Of a DNA stretch of 64,000 nucleotides, positions 16,721 to 26,018 are shown one piece after another; the first letter of the stretch is position 1; every line of letters begins with the position of its first letter. The position numbers and the translations under genes were made by a program. Origin of the DNA: Streptomyces sp. cf386 (GTDB lineage: Bacteria; Actinomycetota; Actinomycetes; Streptomycetales; Streptomycetaceae); contig NZ_FNHV01000013.1 of assembly GCF_900103585.1 (NCBI RefSeq), forward strand, positions 62,001-126,000, read 5' to 3'. Below the pieces are notes generated by a model that had not been told where the DNA came from, made no database searches, and worked only from the letters and a program-made list of their open reading frames with translations.

Positions 16721-17608
16721 TCAGGCGTCTCCGTCCAGGAGCGCCTCGGCCTCGACCAGGATCTCGGTGACCCGCAGCCCGAACGCCGTGTCGCACAGGT
16801 GCGGTTGCCCCGTGCGGGACGCGTCCAGCAGGGCGTCCGCTGCGCGGTGCAGGGCGGACACGGCGCTCTCGGTGCTCTCCGGGAGGAGCGTCACGCCGGC
16901 CGCGCCCCGCAGCTCCACCGTGGCCCCGGCCGCCGCGGGCGGTGCCGTGAGGCTCAGGGCCAGCGTGCTCGACGCGCCGCCGACGTGCTCGACGACCAGA
17001 TGGACCGTGTCGCCGGGGCCGTGCGCGGCGGCCGTCACGCGCCTCGCGTCACCCAGGACCGGCAGCAGCACGGACAGCGCATGGGGCCCCACGTCCCACA
17101 GCGCGCCCTTCTCCCGCCGCCACGGCGAGTCCGCGAACGGGCTGCCGTCACCGCTGAACACCGAGCCGAGCCACTCCGCCCGACCCGTGAACCAGCCCTC
17201 CACAGCGGCCTGTTCGGCGATCCACGCCTCGGTCTCCGGCTGGAAACGGGTGGTGAAGAAGACGACCGAGGCCACACCGGCCTCCTCGGCGGCCTCGACG
17301 ACCGCCCGTCCCTCCGCCACCGTCAGTGCGAGCGGCTTGTCCAGCAGCAGATGCCGACCCGCCCGGGCCGCCCGCACCGCCAAGTCGGCCTGGACGGCCG
17401 GGGGCAGGGCCACGGCGACGGCGTCCACGTCGGCGAGCAGCGCGTCGACGTCGTCGTAGGCACGCACGCCGTAGCTGTCGGCCAGCTCCTTGGCGGCGGC
17501 CGTACGTCGGCCCCACACGCCCGCGAAGTCCAGTTCGCCGTGCCGGCTCAGGGCGGGAGCGTAGGCCATCTGGGCCCACGGGCCGGTGCCGAGCAGTCCG
17601 ATGCGCAT
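16721..17608 (-). CDS. Gfo/Idh/MocA-family oxidoreductase
   Basis: 295 residues from the ATG at 17608 (MRIGLLGTGPWAQMAYAPAL), with GAGAGG upstream. The first 120 residues form an NAD(P)-binding Rossmann fold (GLLGTGPWA). The family motif appears as HLLLDKPLALT, with the catalytic-type Lys of the EKP/DKP motif. The C-terminal half is the alpha/beta sheet domain, with GALWDVGPHALSVLLPVLG holding the conserved Asp and His. It probably oxidises or reduces a sugar or cyclitol. It faces the upstream region of the aldo/keto reductase gene and is convergent with the SDR gene. Confidence 0.87.
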   Translation of the reverse strand: MRIGLLGTGPWAQMAYAPALSRHGELDFAGVWGRRTAAAKELADSYGVRAYDDVDALLADVDAVAVALPPAVQADLAVRAARAGRHLLLDKPLALTVAEGRAVVEAAEEAGVASVVFFTTRFQPETEAWIAEQAAVEGWFTGRAEWLGSVFSGDGSPFADSPWRREKGALWDVGPHALSVLLPVLGDARRVTAAAHGPGDTVHLVVEHVGGASSTLALSLTAPPAAAGATVELRGAAGVTLLPESTESAVSALHRAADALLDASRTGQPHLCDTAFGLRVTEILVEAEALLDGDA

Positions 17609-17885
17609 GCCGTCGCCTCTCACTGGGCCGAAACGTCCCCGACCGCGGTCGGTCGAGGGCGAGCGTGTCACACCGACCTGGAGGCCGCGCAAGCGGCTGG
17701 AGGACAGGCCCGTCACCTGGCATCACGGATTCAGCGCCGCCGTCGCTGAATGCATTCACTTTCTTCTATTGGACCTCTCGCGGCCGGACGGCGAGGCTGG
17801 TGTCGGTCCGGTACACCCCCCGCTCCACAACCGGTCGCCGGACGTCAACGCCCCTTGCGCGACAGTCGAAAGAGGTCACGAACCC

Positions 17886-18743
17886 ATGCACACTCGCCGC
17901 ATCGGTGACGTCGAGGTCAGCGCGATCGGTCTGGGCGCGATGCCCATGTCGATCGAGGGGCGCCCGGACGAGGCGCGTTCCCTCGCCACGATCCACGCGG
18001 CGCTCGACGCCGGCGTGACCCTGATCGACACCGCTGACGCCTATCACCGGGACGCGCACGAGGTCGGTCACAACGAGACCCTGATCGCCAAGGCCCTCGC
18101 CTCCCACGACCTCGGCAAGGACGTCCTCGTCGCCACCAAGGGCGGCCATCTGCGCCCCGGCGACGGCAGCTGGACGCTGGACGGCAGCCCCCGGTACCTC
18201 AAGGAGGCCTGCGAGGCGTCCCTGCGCCGGCTCGGTGTGGAGGCCATCGGGCTCTACCAGTTCCACCGGCCCGACCCGAGGGTGCCGTACGCCGAGTCGG
18301 TCGGTGCCGTACGCGACCTGCTCGACGAGGGCAAGATCCGCCTGGCCGGGATCTCCAACGCCAACCCCGAGCAGATCAAGCAGGCCAACGACATCCTCGG
18401 CGGCAGGCTGGTCTCCGTGCAGAACCAGTTTTCCCCGGCGTTCCGCTCCAGCGAGCCCGAGCTGCGCCTGTGCGACGAGCTCGGCATCGCCTTCCTGCCC
18501 TGGAGCCCGCTCGGCGGCATCTCCCGCGCCCGTGAACTGGGCTCCGCCTACGCCGCGTTCGCCCGGGTCGCCGAGGCCCACGGGGTGAGCCCGCAGCGGG
18601 TGTGTCTGGCCTGGATGCTCGCCAAGTCGGCGGTCGTCGTCCCGATCCCGGGCGCGAGCAGGCCGGAGACGATCCTGGACTCGCTCGCCGCGCGGGACCT
18701 CGTGCTCAGTGACGGGGAAATCGCGGAGCTGGATGCCGTCTGA
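17886..18743 (+). CDS. Aldo/keto reductase
   Basis: A 285-residue single-domain (beta/alpha)8 oxidoreductase. The AKR tetrad is visible: Asp in LIDTADAYHRD, Tyr in the same segment, Lys in VLVATKGG, and His in LYQFHRPDP. The C-terminus VVPIPGASRPETILDSL is the NADPH 2'-phosphate site. The start at 17886 follows AAAGAGGTC. It is divergent from the Gfo/Idh/MocA gene, so the two may handle related sugar-like compounds, though nothing fixes the substrate. Confidence 0.88.
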   Translation: MHTRRIGDVEVSAIGLGAMPMSIEGRPDEARSLATIHAALDAGVTLIDTADAYHRDAHEVGHNETLIAKALASHDLGKDVLVATKGGHLRPGDGSWTLDGSPRYLKEACEASLRRLGVEAIGLYQFHRPDPRVPYAESVGAVRDLLDEGKIRLAGISNANPEQIKQANDILGGRLVSVQNQFSPAFRSSEPELRLCDELGIAFLPWSPLGGISRARELGSAYAAFARVAEAHGVSPQRVCLAWMLAKSAVVVPIPGASRPETILDSLAARDLVLSDGEIAELDAV

Positions 18744-18760
18744 GGTCCTCCCGTGATGGG

Positions 18761-18776
18761 ATGGGAAAGCGCTTGC
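18761..18776. promoter_or_regulatory. LacI/GalR-like operator candidate
   Basis: ATGGGAAAGCGCTTGC contains the perfect 8-bp palindrome AAGCGCTT (18767-18774) and lies 58 bp before the ABC transporter start. The central GC step and flanks fit a LacI-family site (GAAAGCGCTTTC type), with mismatches in the outer right half. Confidence 0.4.
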
Positions 18777-18833
18777 TATGCCAGCTGAGCCTGTGCTCGC
18801 TCTTCATCCAGCACCCTGGGAAGGACAACGCCG

Positions 18834-20603
18834 ATGGCGTCGTCACACGAGAGACCGCTCGACCACCGCTACCGCGGCGAACACCCCGTACGCACCCTCG
18901 CCTATCTGTTCCGCGCCGACCGCCACCGCCTCGCGGCGGCGGTCGGCGTCTTCACGGTCAAGCACAGCCCCGTCTGGCTGCTGCCGCTGATCACCGCGTC
19001 CATCATCGACACCGTCGTCCAGCACCAGCCGATCAGCCGACTCTGGTTGAGCACCGGCGTCATCATGCTCATCCTGTTGGTCAACTACCCGTTGCACGTG
19101 CTGTACGTACGTCTGCTGTACGGCAGTGTCCGCCGGATGGGCACCGGCCTGCGCTCGGCGCTGTGCACACGTATGCAGCAGCTCTCCATCGGCTACCACT
19201 CGCGGGTCAGCGCCGGTGTGCTCCAGGCCAAGGTCGTGCGCGACGTGGAGACCGTCGAGCAGATGGTGCAGCAGACGGCGGAGACGGGCCTCGGCGCGGG
19301 CACCGTACTCATCGGCGGTCTCGTCATCATCGCCATCCGGACACCGGAGTTCGTGCCCGTCTTCCTCGTGATCGTGCCCGCCGCCGCAGTGGTCGTCGCG
19401 CGTCTGCGGGCCCGACTGCGCACCCACAACGAGCACTTCCGCCACGAGGTCGAGACCCTGTCCTCCCGCGTGACGGAGATGACCCGCCTCATCCCGGTCA
19501 CCCGCGCCCACGGCCTGGAGGGCAAGGCACTGCGCCGCATGGACGGCACCCTGCACCGGCTGCTGACCTCCGGGATGCGCCTCGACCTCGTCAACGGCCG
19601 CTTCGGGTCGCTGGCCTGGGTGGTGCTGAACGTGGTGGGCGTGCTCGTTCTCGCGGGCGCCTCGCTGATCTCGTACTACGACGTCTGGGGCGTGACCGCC
19701 GGCGACGTCGTCATGTTGAGCGCCTTCCTGACCACCCTCACCAACTCCACGACAACGTTGGCAGGCCTGGCCCCGGTCATCACCAAGGGCCTGGAGTCCG
19801 TCCGTTCCGTCGGCGAGGTCCTCCAGGCCCCTGAACTGGAGGACAACGAGGGCAAGGCCGAACTCGCCTCGCTGCGCGGCGCCGTGACCTTCGACAACGT
19901 CGGATACGCCTACGAGGACAACGGCCGCCCCGCGGTACGGGACTTCACCCTCTCCGTCGTGCCGGGGGAGACCATCGCCCTCGTCGGCGCGTCCGGTGCG
20001 GGCAAGTCCACCGTGCTGAACCTGGTCATCGGCTTCATCCGCCCGACCTCAGGCCGGCTGTCGCTCGACGGCACGGACATGAACACCCTCGACCTGCGCA
20101 CCTACCGCCGCTTCGTGTCGGTCGTGCCGCAGGAGTCGATCCTCTTCGACGGCACGATCCGGGAGAACGTGGCGTACGGCATGGACGACGCCGACGAGGA
20201 GACGGTGCGCGCGGCGCTGCGCGACGCCAACGCGCTGGAGTTCGTCGACCGGCTGCCGCAGGGTCTCGACACCCTGGTCGGGGAGCGCGGGGCACGGCTG
20301 TCCGGCGGGCAGCGGCAGCGGCTGGCCATCGCGCGGGCGCTGATCCGGGACCCGAGGGTGCTCGTCCTCGACGAGGCGACCTCGGCCCTGGACACCCGGT
20401 CGGAGGCACTCGTCCAGCAGGCACTCGCCTGGCTCCTGCACGGCCGCACCACCTTCGTCGTGGCACACCGGCTGTCCACGGTGCGGGGCGCCGACCGGAT
20501 CGTGGTGATGGGAGACGGCCGGATCGAGGAGATCGGCACCCACGAGGAACTCCTGCGCCGGAACGGGGCGTACGCGGCCCTGCACAGCGGGCAGGTCGCC
20601 TGA
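18834..20603 (+). CDS. ABC transporter, fused permease and ATPase
   Basis: A 589-residue half-transporter of the exporter type. Residues about 25-300 hold six membrane helices (TMD type 1). The ATPase domain from about 345 has Walker A GASGAGKST, Q-loop VPQESILFD, signature LSGGQRQ, Walker B VLVLDEATSALD and switch His in VVAHRLST. It probably works as a homodimer exporting a lipid, drug or peptide, because no partner half-transporter is adjacent. A LacI-like site precedes it. It is transcribed in the same direction as the aldo/keto reductase, 90 bp downstream. Confidence 0.88.
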   Translation: MASSHERPLDHRYRGEHPVRTLAYLFRADRHRLAAAVGVFTVKHSPVWLLPLITASIIDTVVQHQPISRLWLSTGVIMLILLVNYPLHVLYVRLLYGSVRRMGTGLRSALCTRMQQLSIGYHSRVSAGVLQAKVVRDVETVEQMVQQTAETGLGAGTVLIGGLVIIAIRTPEFVPVFLVIVPAAAVVVARLRARLRTHNEHFRHEVETLSSRVTEMTRLIPVTRAHGLEGKALRRMDGTLHRLLTSGMRLDLVNGRFGSLAWVVLNVVGVLVLAGASLISYYDVWGVTAGDVVMLSAFLTTLTNSTTTLAGLAPVITKGLESVRSVGEVLQAPELEDNEGKAELASLRGAVTFDNVGYAYEDNGRPAVRDFTLSVVPGETIALVGASGAGKSTVLNLVIGFIRPTSGRLSLDGTDMNTLDLRTYRRFVSVVPQESILFDGTIRENVAYGMDDADEETVRAALRDANALEFVDRLPQGLDTLVGERGARLSGGQRQRLAIARALIRDPRVLVLDEATSALDTRSEALVQQALAWLLHGRTTFVVAHRLSTVRGADRIVVMGDGRIEEIGTHEELLRRNGAYAALHSGQVA

Positions 20604-20667
20604 CACGCGGGTCGAAGCCGACCGGCGGCTCATCATGTGCCCATCGCGTTGGGCCGCCGCGGTGCCC

Positions 20668-21174
20668 TCACTCGATCTTGAGGAGAGTGACCTTCATGGA
20701 CGGCCGGTAGATCGCCGCGTCGTCCATGCGCTCGTGAAGGACGGTTTGGACGCGGTGATCGTCGCTGAACTCCACGGTGGAACGCGTGGTGTCGCCTTGG
20801 TACGTCCACGTGTCGCCGCGCGCGGTCAGGCTGCTGACGGTCACGTTGCCCCGGCTGTCGAAGAAGTGCGACGTGTAGTGCCCCCTGCTCTCGTCCCACC
20901 CGATGACCTCCGTGCCACCGACGTCGAACTCCCCGATGCGCCCATATGCTGAGTGGACGATGAAGAACCCACCTGGCGCCCACGCGTACACGTCGGAGGT
21001 CGTGATCGTCGCCCCGGCGTTCCCGTCGTCGTCGATCATGTGGCCGGTGTTGATCCAACGCCCCACCCACGCCTCCAGGGCATCGTGCTGGGGCCGTCGT
21101 CCGGGTCCCTGACCGGCGGCTTGCTCGGTGCCTCGATTGACGGCCACCACGCGTGGTGTCGGCTCCTCCGTCAT
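20668..21174 (-). CDS. DUF1579-like conserved protein
   Basis: 168 residues from the ATG at 21174, with AGGAG 5 bases upstream. After about 30 disordered residues, the sequence LEAWVGRWINTGHMIDDDG and the run of short beta strands (TWTYQGDTTRSTVEFSDDH) resemble the DUF1579 / lipocalin-like small beta-barrel proteins. The ligand and role are unknown. It is divergent from the MFS/PKS/NRPS operon across a 339-bp gap, so it could share that promoter region, but nothing ties it to the pathway. Confidence 0.7.
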   Translation of the reverse strand: MTEEPTPRVVAVNRGTEQAAGQGPGRRPQHDALEAWVGRWINTGHMIDDDGNAGATITTSDVYAWAPGGFFIVHSAYGRIGEFDVGGTEVIGWDESRGHYTSHFFDSRGNVTVSSLTARGDTWTYQGDTTRSTVEFSDDHRVQTVLHERMDDAAIYRPSMKVTLLKIE

Positions 21175-21513
21175 GGGTGCTCCTGTCAGCATCGTTGCGA
21201 AATCGCCAATTCCGGGCCGGAAGTCGTCTGGACCATATCCGGAGTCTTGAACCCGCCTGTCCGGTTCTGCTTGGGTGACGGACCAATGGCCGTCGTCCGG
21301 CGGCCCGTAGGGGGAATGGTTTCTGTGCTGGGCCGGCAGCGGGGGCATGAACACGCCGTGCGACAGCGGTGCGCACCGACGCGTCGAGAGCGGTCGGGGC
21401 CGGTCATCGGGCATCGCCGCATTCCGTCCCGCCGCTGAGCCGGCGGACCGGGCATCCCGGCCTCACACATCGCACACCCTTCCACACCCTTCATGCAGAC
21501 CAGAGGAAGGTGC
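21175..21513. other. Gap upstream of the MFS-PKS-NRPS operon
   Basis: 339 bp between divergent genes. I see no convincing reading frame. A short GC stem (CCGCCG/CGGCGG, about 21431-21448) lies 65-80 bp before the MFS start. This region should hold the promoter of the biosynthetic operon, but I could not recognise a clear -35/-10 pair or an activator repeat. Confidence 0.5.
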
Positions 21514-22776
21514 ATGAGGTACTTCCGGCTGCTCGTCCTGGGCAACGGCATCTCGGCGTACGGCAGTTACCTGAACATGGTGGCGCTGAACGTCTTCATC
21601 TACGACGCCACCGGCAGCGCGCTGGCCGCCGGCCTCTTCATGGCCGTACGCCTCGCGACCAATGTCGTGTCGGGCTGGGTGAGCGGCCGACTCGTCTCGG
21701 CGTACGACCGCAAGCGCCTGATGGTCGGCGCCGACCTGTGCCAGGCGGTGGCGCTGCTGACCCTGCTGCTCGCCCCGGACGGCGTGCGTCCCGGACTGTT
21801 GTACGCCCTGGCCGTGGTCACGGGCGGCTGCTCGACGCTCTCCCAGGTGGCCCTGCGCAGCAGCGTCCCGGAGATCGTCGGCGCCGAACACCGCGTCAGG
21901 GCCAACGGGCTGCTGGTGACCGGGCGTTCGCTCGCCATGATCGCCGGGTTCGCCTCGTCGGGCGTGGTCGTGGCGGAACTCGGCTACTCCGCGGCGTTCG
22001 CGCTGGACGCCGCGACCTTCCTGGTCTCCGCGACGGTGCTGTTCCTGTTGCCCGTACGCACCAGGGCGGCCAAGGGGGAGGAGGGCGCGAGCGCCGACTC
22101 CTCCGACGCCGCGCGCTGGACGGCCCGGATGCTGCTGGGCACCGCCCCGGTACTGATGGCGATGATCGCCATCAGGGCGGTGGACGGGCTGGGCTCCTCG
22201 TCCCACAACGTTGCCCTGCCCCTCTACTCCAGTAGTCTGGATCCGGACCATCCGGCCACGTTCATCAGCCAGTTCTGGGCCACCTGGGCCATCGGCAACA
22301 TCCTCGCCCAGCAGGTGATCGGCCGGGTCACCAAGAAGAGCGGGCGGACGCCTGGGGAGCGGGCGTTCGCGTTGGGCGCGTGTGTCATGTCGGCCGGGTT
22401 CATCCTGGTCTTCAGCGGGTTGCCGACCGTGCCCGCCGTCATCGCCGCGCTCGTCGCCGGAGCCGCCGACGGGTTCACCGAGATCGTCTACGTGTCGAGG
22501 CTGCAGAGCGCCCCCGACGACCGTCGTGGCCGTCTCTTCGGGCTCTCCGCCTCGGCCGAGAACACTGGCTTCGGACTCGGCATGCTGGTCAGCGGCGCGC
22601 TCCTGGAGACGTACTCACCGCTGCGGGTGGTGGCCGCCTTCCACGGCCTCGCCATCGCCCTGTGCCTGGCCCTGCTGCTGTTGTTGGTCATCCGGGGCAG
22701 AACCGTCGCCCCGTCTGCGGAGGAACCTGTGGCCGGTACTGAGAGACCGACGGTGTCGGAAGGACGGGGCCGATGA
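21514..22776 (+). CDS. MFS transporter heading the PKS-NRPS operon
   Basis: A 420-residue major facilitator with twelve predicted helices. It lacks the canonical motif A but has the MFS-like loop SGRLVSAYDRKRLMVGADL between helices 2 and 3. The overall pattern resembles the MFS_3/EntS-like exporters often found in natural-product clusters. The ATG at 21514 has GAGGAAGG 6 bases upstream; an ATG 21 bp earlier has no such site. Its stop overlaps the PKS start by 4 bp (ATGA), so exporter and PKS are translationally coupled. The likely role is export of the PKS-NRPS product and self-protection. Confidence 0.85.
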   Translation: MRYFRLLVLGNGISAYGSYLNMVALNVFIYDATGSALAAGLFMAVRLATNVVSGWVSGRLVSAYDRKRLMVGADLCQAVALLTLLLAPDGVRPGLLYALAVVTGGCSTLSQVALRSSVPEIVGAEHRVRANGLLVTGRSLAMIAGFASSGVVVAELGYSAAFALDAATFLVSATVLFLLPVRTRAAKGEEGASADSSDAARWTARMLLGTAPVLMAMIAIRAVDGLGSSSHNVALPLYSSSLDPDHPATFISQFWATWAIGNILAQQVIGRVTKKSGRTPGERAFALGACVMSAGFILVFSGLPTVPAVIAALVAGAADGFTEIVYVSRLQSAPDDRRGRLFGLSASAENTGFGLGMLVSGALLETYSPLRVVAAFHGLAIALCLALLLLLVIRGRTVAPSAEEPVAGTERPTVSEGRGR

Positions 22777-25700
22777 CCAGGAGCACACCGGACCCGTGGA
22801 CGGCCGTCGATCCCGACCCGCGCATGGCCGTCATCGGCATGGCCTTCCGGCTGCCCGGCGCCGACACCCCCGAGGAGTTCTGGCGCGTCATCCGGGACGG
22901 CACCGACTGCATCACCCGGTTCACCGACGAGGAGCTGGCCGCAGCGGGTGTCCCCGCCGAGGAGTACCGGGCGGCGGACTTCGTCGGCGCCTCCGGTGTG
23001 CTGGACGACATCGCCGGCTTCGACGCCCAGCACTTCGCGATGAGCGCCCGCGAGGCCCGGATCACCGACCCCCAGCACCGCATGCTGCTGGAATGCGCCC
23101 AGCACGCCCTGGAGAACGCCGGCTACCCGGACGAACGTGATGGCACCCGCATCGGCGTCTACGCCAGCACGGGCTACCACCTCTACGCCCTGCAGAACTA
23201 CCTCCTGAACAACGTCCTGCCCAGCCAGGCCGCCACCGACTGGATGGCCGGTATGCAGATGACCTCCGGCAACTACGCCGACTTCACGGCCACCCGAGTC
23301 GCCTACAAGCTGGGCCTGACCGGACCCGCCGTCAACATCCAGACGGGCTGCTCCAGTTCCCTGGTCGGCGTGCAGTCGGCCGCGCAGTCGCTGCTCATGG
23401 GCGACTGCGACATCGCCCTCGTCGGGGCCACCGCCGTCCATGTTCCGCAGGTCCTGGGCTACCGCTACGTCAAGGGCTCCATCCTCTCCAAGTCCGGCCG
23501 TGTGCGGGCCTTCGACGCCTCGGCCGACGGCACCGTGGGAGGCACGGGCGTCCTGGCCGTCGTACTGAAACGGCTGGCCCGGGCCGTCACCGACGGCGAC
23601 ACGATCCACGGGGTCGTCCGCGGCTGGGGCATCAGCAACGACGGCGCCGGCAAGACGGCGTTCACCGCGCCGAGCGCACAGGGCCAGCGCGCCGCCATCC
23701 GCCAGGCCTTACGGCGGGCCGGCGTCGGCGCGGACACCATCGGCTACCTGGAGGCCCACGGCACCGGCACGCTCAAGGGCGACCCGATCGAGTTCGACGG
23801 CGCGGCCGGCGCCTACCGCGAGGACACCGACCGCGACGGCATGTGCGCCCTCGGCTCGACCAAGGCCAACATCGGCCACCTCGACGCGGCCTCCGGACTG
23901 GCCGGACTCGTCAAGACCCTGCTGGTCCTGCAGCACGGCGTGATCCCGCCGATGGCGAACTTCAGCGAGCCCAACCCCCTCCTCGACCTGGACCACAGCC
24001 CTTTCTACATCCCCCGGACCGCCCGGCCCTGGCCGGACAGTGACGTGCCGCGCCGGGCGGGCCTCACCTCACTCGGCGTCGGCGGCACCAACGTCCATCT
24101 GATCCTGGAACAGGCCCCGGAACCCGCGCCCCGGACCGACACCGCCTCCGCCGCCTCCCCTCCGGACGTGCTGCTGCTCTCCGGAAGCACCCCGGAGGCC
24201 CTCGCGGACAACGCCCGCGCCTTCCGCGACCGGCTGCGTCGGCCACCCGCACCGCACCCGGCGGACCTCGTCACCGCCGCCGCCCTCGGCCGCACCCACG
24301 GCCGCCACCGGCTCGCGGCACACGGCTCCACGCCGGAGGCCCTCACCGATGCCCTCGACGCGTGGCTCGCCGGAACCGCCGGAGCGGCCGTGACCACGGG
24401 GACGATTTCCGGGGAGGGCCCCGCGCGCGTGGCGTTCCAGTTCACCGGGCAGGGCAGCCAGTACGCAGGGATGGCCGACGCCCTCCACCAGCGCTTTCCC
24501 GCCGCCCGCGAGGTGCTCGACGCCTGTGAGCACCACTACCGGGACCTCACCGGCGACGTACCGGTGGAGGGCATGCTCGGCGACACGGACACCGCGCAAC
24601 CCGAACTGTTCGCGTTGCAGTGTGCCCTCGTCCGGCTGTGGCAGGACGCCGGCATCGAACCGGCCGCCGTCACCGGGCACAGCGTCGGGGAGTACGCCGC
24701 CCTGTACGCGGCCGGAGCCCTCTCGCTCGACGACGGGCTGCGCCTCACCACCGCACGCGGTCGGTTGATGCAACAGCGCTGTGCGCCGGGCGCGATGGTC
24801 GCGGCACCGCTCGACCGGAAGGCCGCCCTCGCCCTGGCGGCCGAGATCCCCGGCCTGGAGCCGGCCGTGGCCAATGGAGAGCGTGCCCAGGTGCTCGCCG
24901 GGCCGGCGGCGGCCGTGGACCGGGCGTGCGCCCTGCTGGACGACCGCGGCACACCGGGTCACCGGCTGCCCGTGACCCGCGCCTTCCACACCGCCCTGAT
25001 GGAACCGATGCTGGAGGAGTTCCGCAAGCTCCTCGTCGACGTGGACTTCCGGCCCGTACGCATCCCGTTCGTCAGCGCGGTGGACGGTGCGGCCCGCCCG
25101 CCCGGCTGGACCCCGGACGCCGACTACTTCGTACGGCACACCCGTGAGCCCGTCCGTTTCGACGAGGCGTTGCGCGGCATCGCCGCCCAGCGGCCCGACG
25201 TACTGCTCGAAATCGGGCCGCACACCACCCTCAGCGGCCTCGCCCGCCGGGCGCTGCCCGAGGTGCGGTCGCTGCCGTCCCTGCGGCGCGGTGCCGGGCT
25301 CGGCGCCCTGTGGAGCGCGGCTGCGGGACTGCACTGCACGGGGGCGGAGGTCCGCTGGCGGATTCTCCTGGCCGGCAGCGGGGGCAGGCGCGTGCCGCTG
25401 CCCGGCTACCGGTTCCAGCACAAGGACCACTGGACGGGGCCGGAGTTGACGGCCTTGAGCACGCGAACATCAGTGAGAGAGGAAGCCGAAGTGGCTCAGC
25501 AAGAGGCAGCGGTCGGGCCCGTACTCCACAGCATCGTCGAGGCGACCGCCCGGCACCTCGGCGAGGATCCGTCGGCGATCGTCGGCGACGCGTCCTTCTT
25601 CGACCTCGGCGCCGACTCGCTGCAGATGATCAGTGTGCTGCGGGAGCTGGAGCAGGAGCATCAGGTCAAGGTGACGATGCGGCAGCTGTTCGAGGAGACC

Positions 25701-26018
25701 GGTACGCCACGTAGGCTCGCGGAGTTCATCGTCGCCCGTATCCCGGCGCCGTCCCGGCAGGACGTCCCGCAGCCGCCCGCCCTGCCCCTGCCCGAGCCCA
25801 CGGTCGCCGCACCCCCTCCCGCACCCATGGCCGTCGCCCCCGCATCCGTAGCTGCCCCCGCTCCGGAGTACGCGACCCGCGAAGAGCTGGAGGACCTCGC
25901 CCACAAGCTCCACCAGATGTCCCAGATACAGCTGCAGATGATGTCCCAGCTCTCCCAACTGCTCGCCCTCCAGACCGCCTCCACCGCGGACCGCCTCAAC
26001 GGCAAGGTGGCCCCGTGA
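22773..26018 (+). CDS. Type I polyketide synthase module KS-AT-ACP
   Basis: 1081 residues. KS spans about 15-445, with catalytic Cys193 (TGCSSS), His329 (EAHGTGT) and His369 (KANIGHLD). AT spans about 550-855, with the active Ser637 in GHSVGE. The specificity motif around 737-739 reads AFH, the malonyl-CoA type. ACP spans about 915-985, with phosphopantetheine Ser949 in LGADSLQM. A Pro/Ala linker and a helical tail (ELEDLAHKLHQMSQIQLQMM) look like a docking coiled coil for the next protein. There is no KR, DH or ER, so the chain leaves as a beta-ketoacyl-ACP. There is no loading domain, so the KS must be primed in trans. Leu313 is a TTA codon. The start overlaps the MFS stop (ATGA). Confidence 0.93.
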   Translation: MTRSTPDPWTAVDPDPRMAVIGMAFRLPGADTPEEFWRVIRDGTDCITRFTDEELAAAGVPAEEYRAADFVGASGVLDDIAGFDAQHFAMSAREARITDPQHRMLLECAQHALENAGYPDERDGTRIGVYASTGYHLYALQNYLLNNVLPSQAATDWMAGMQMTSGNYADFTATRVAYKLGLTGPAVNIQTGCSSSLVGVQSAAQSLLMGDCDIALVGATAVHVPQVLGYRYVKGSILSKSGRVRAFDASADGTVGGTGVLAVVLKRLARAVTDGDTIHGVVRGWGISNDGAGKTAFTAPSAQGQRAAIRQALRRAGVGADTIGYLEAHGTGTLKGDPIEFDGAAGAYREDTDRDGMCALGSTKANIGHLDAASGLAGLVKTLLVLQHGVIPPMANFSEPNPLLDLDHSPFYIPRTARPWPDSDVPRRAGLTSLGVGGTNVHLILEQAPEPAPRTDTASAASPPDVLLLSGSTPEALADNARAFRDRLRRPPAPHPADLVTAAALGRTHGRHRLAAHGSTPEALTDALDAWLAGTAGAAVTTGTISGEGPARVAFQFTGQGSQYAGMADALHQRFPAAREVLDACEHHYRDLTGDVPVEGMLGDTDTAQPELFALQCALVRLWQDAGIEPAAVTGHSVGEYAALYAAGALSLDDGLRLTTARGRLMQQRCAPGAMVAAPLDRKAALALAAEIPGLEPAVANGERAQVLAGPAAAVDRACALLDDRGTPGHRLPVTRAFHTALMEPMLEEFRKLLVDVDFRPVRIPFVSAVDGAARPPGWTPDADYFVRHTREPVRFDEALRGIAAQRPDVLLEIGPHTTLSGLARRALPEVRSLPSLRRGAGLGALWSAAAGLHCTGAEVRWRILLAGSGGRRVPLPGYRFQHKDHWTGPELTALSTRTSVREEAEVAQQEAAVGPVLHSIVEATARHLGEDPSAIVGDASFFDLGADSLQMISVLRELEQEHQVKVTMRQLFEETGTPRRLAEFIVARIPAPSRQDVPQPPALPLPEPTVAAPPPAPMAVAPASVAAPAPEYATREELEDLAHKLHQMSQIQLQMMSQLSQLLALQTASTADRLNGKVAP
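23709..23711 (+). promoter_or_regulatory. TTA codon in the PKS gene (bldA control point)
   Basis: Codon 313 of the KS-AT-ACP gene is TTA, in frame with the start at 22773 (context AIRQALRRAG). TTA codons in Streptomyces need the bldA tRNA, which is made late in growth. One rare codon early in the first megasynthase gene therefore gates the whole assembly line. Confidence 0.85.
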
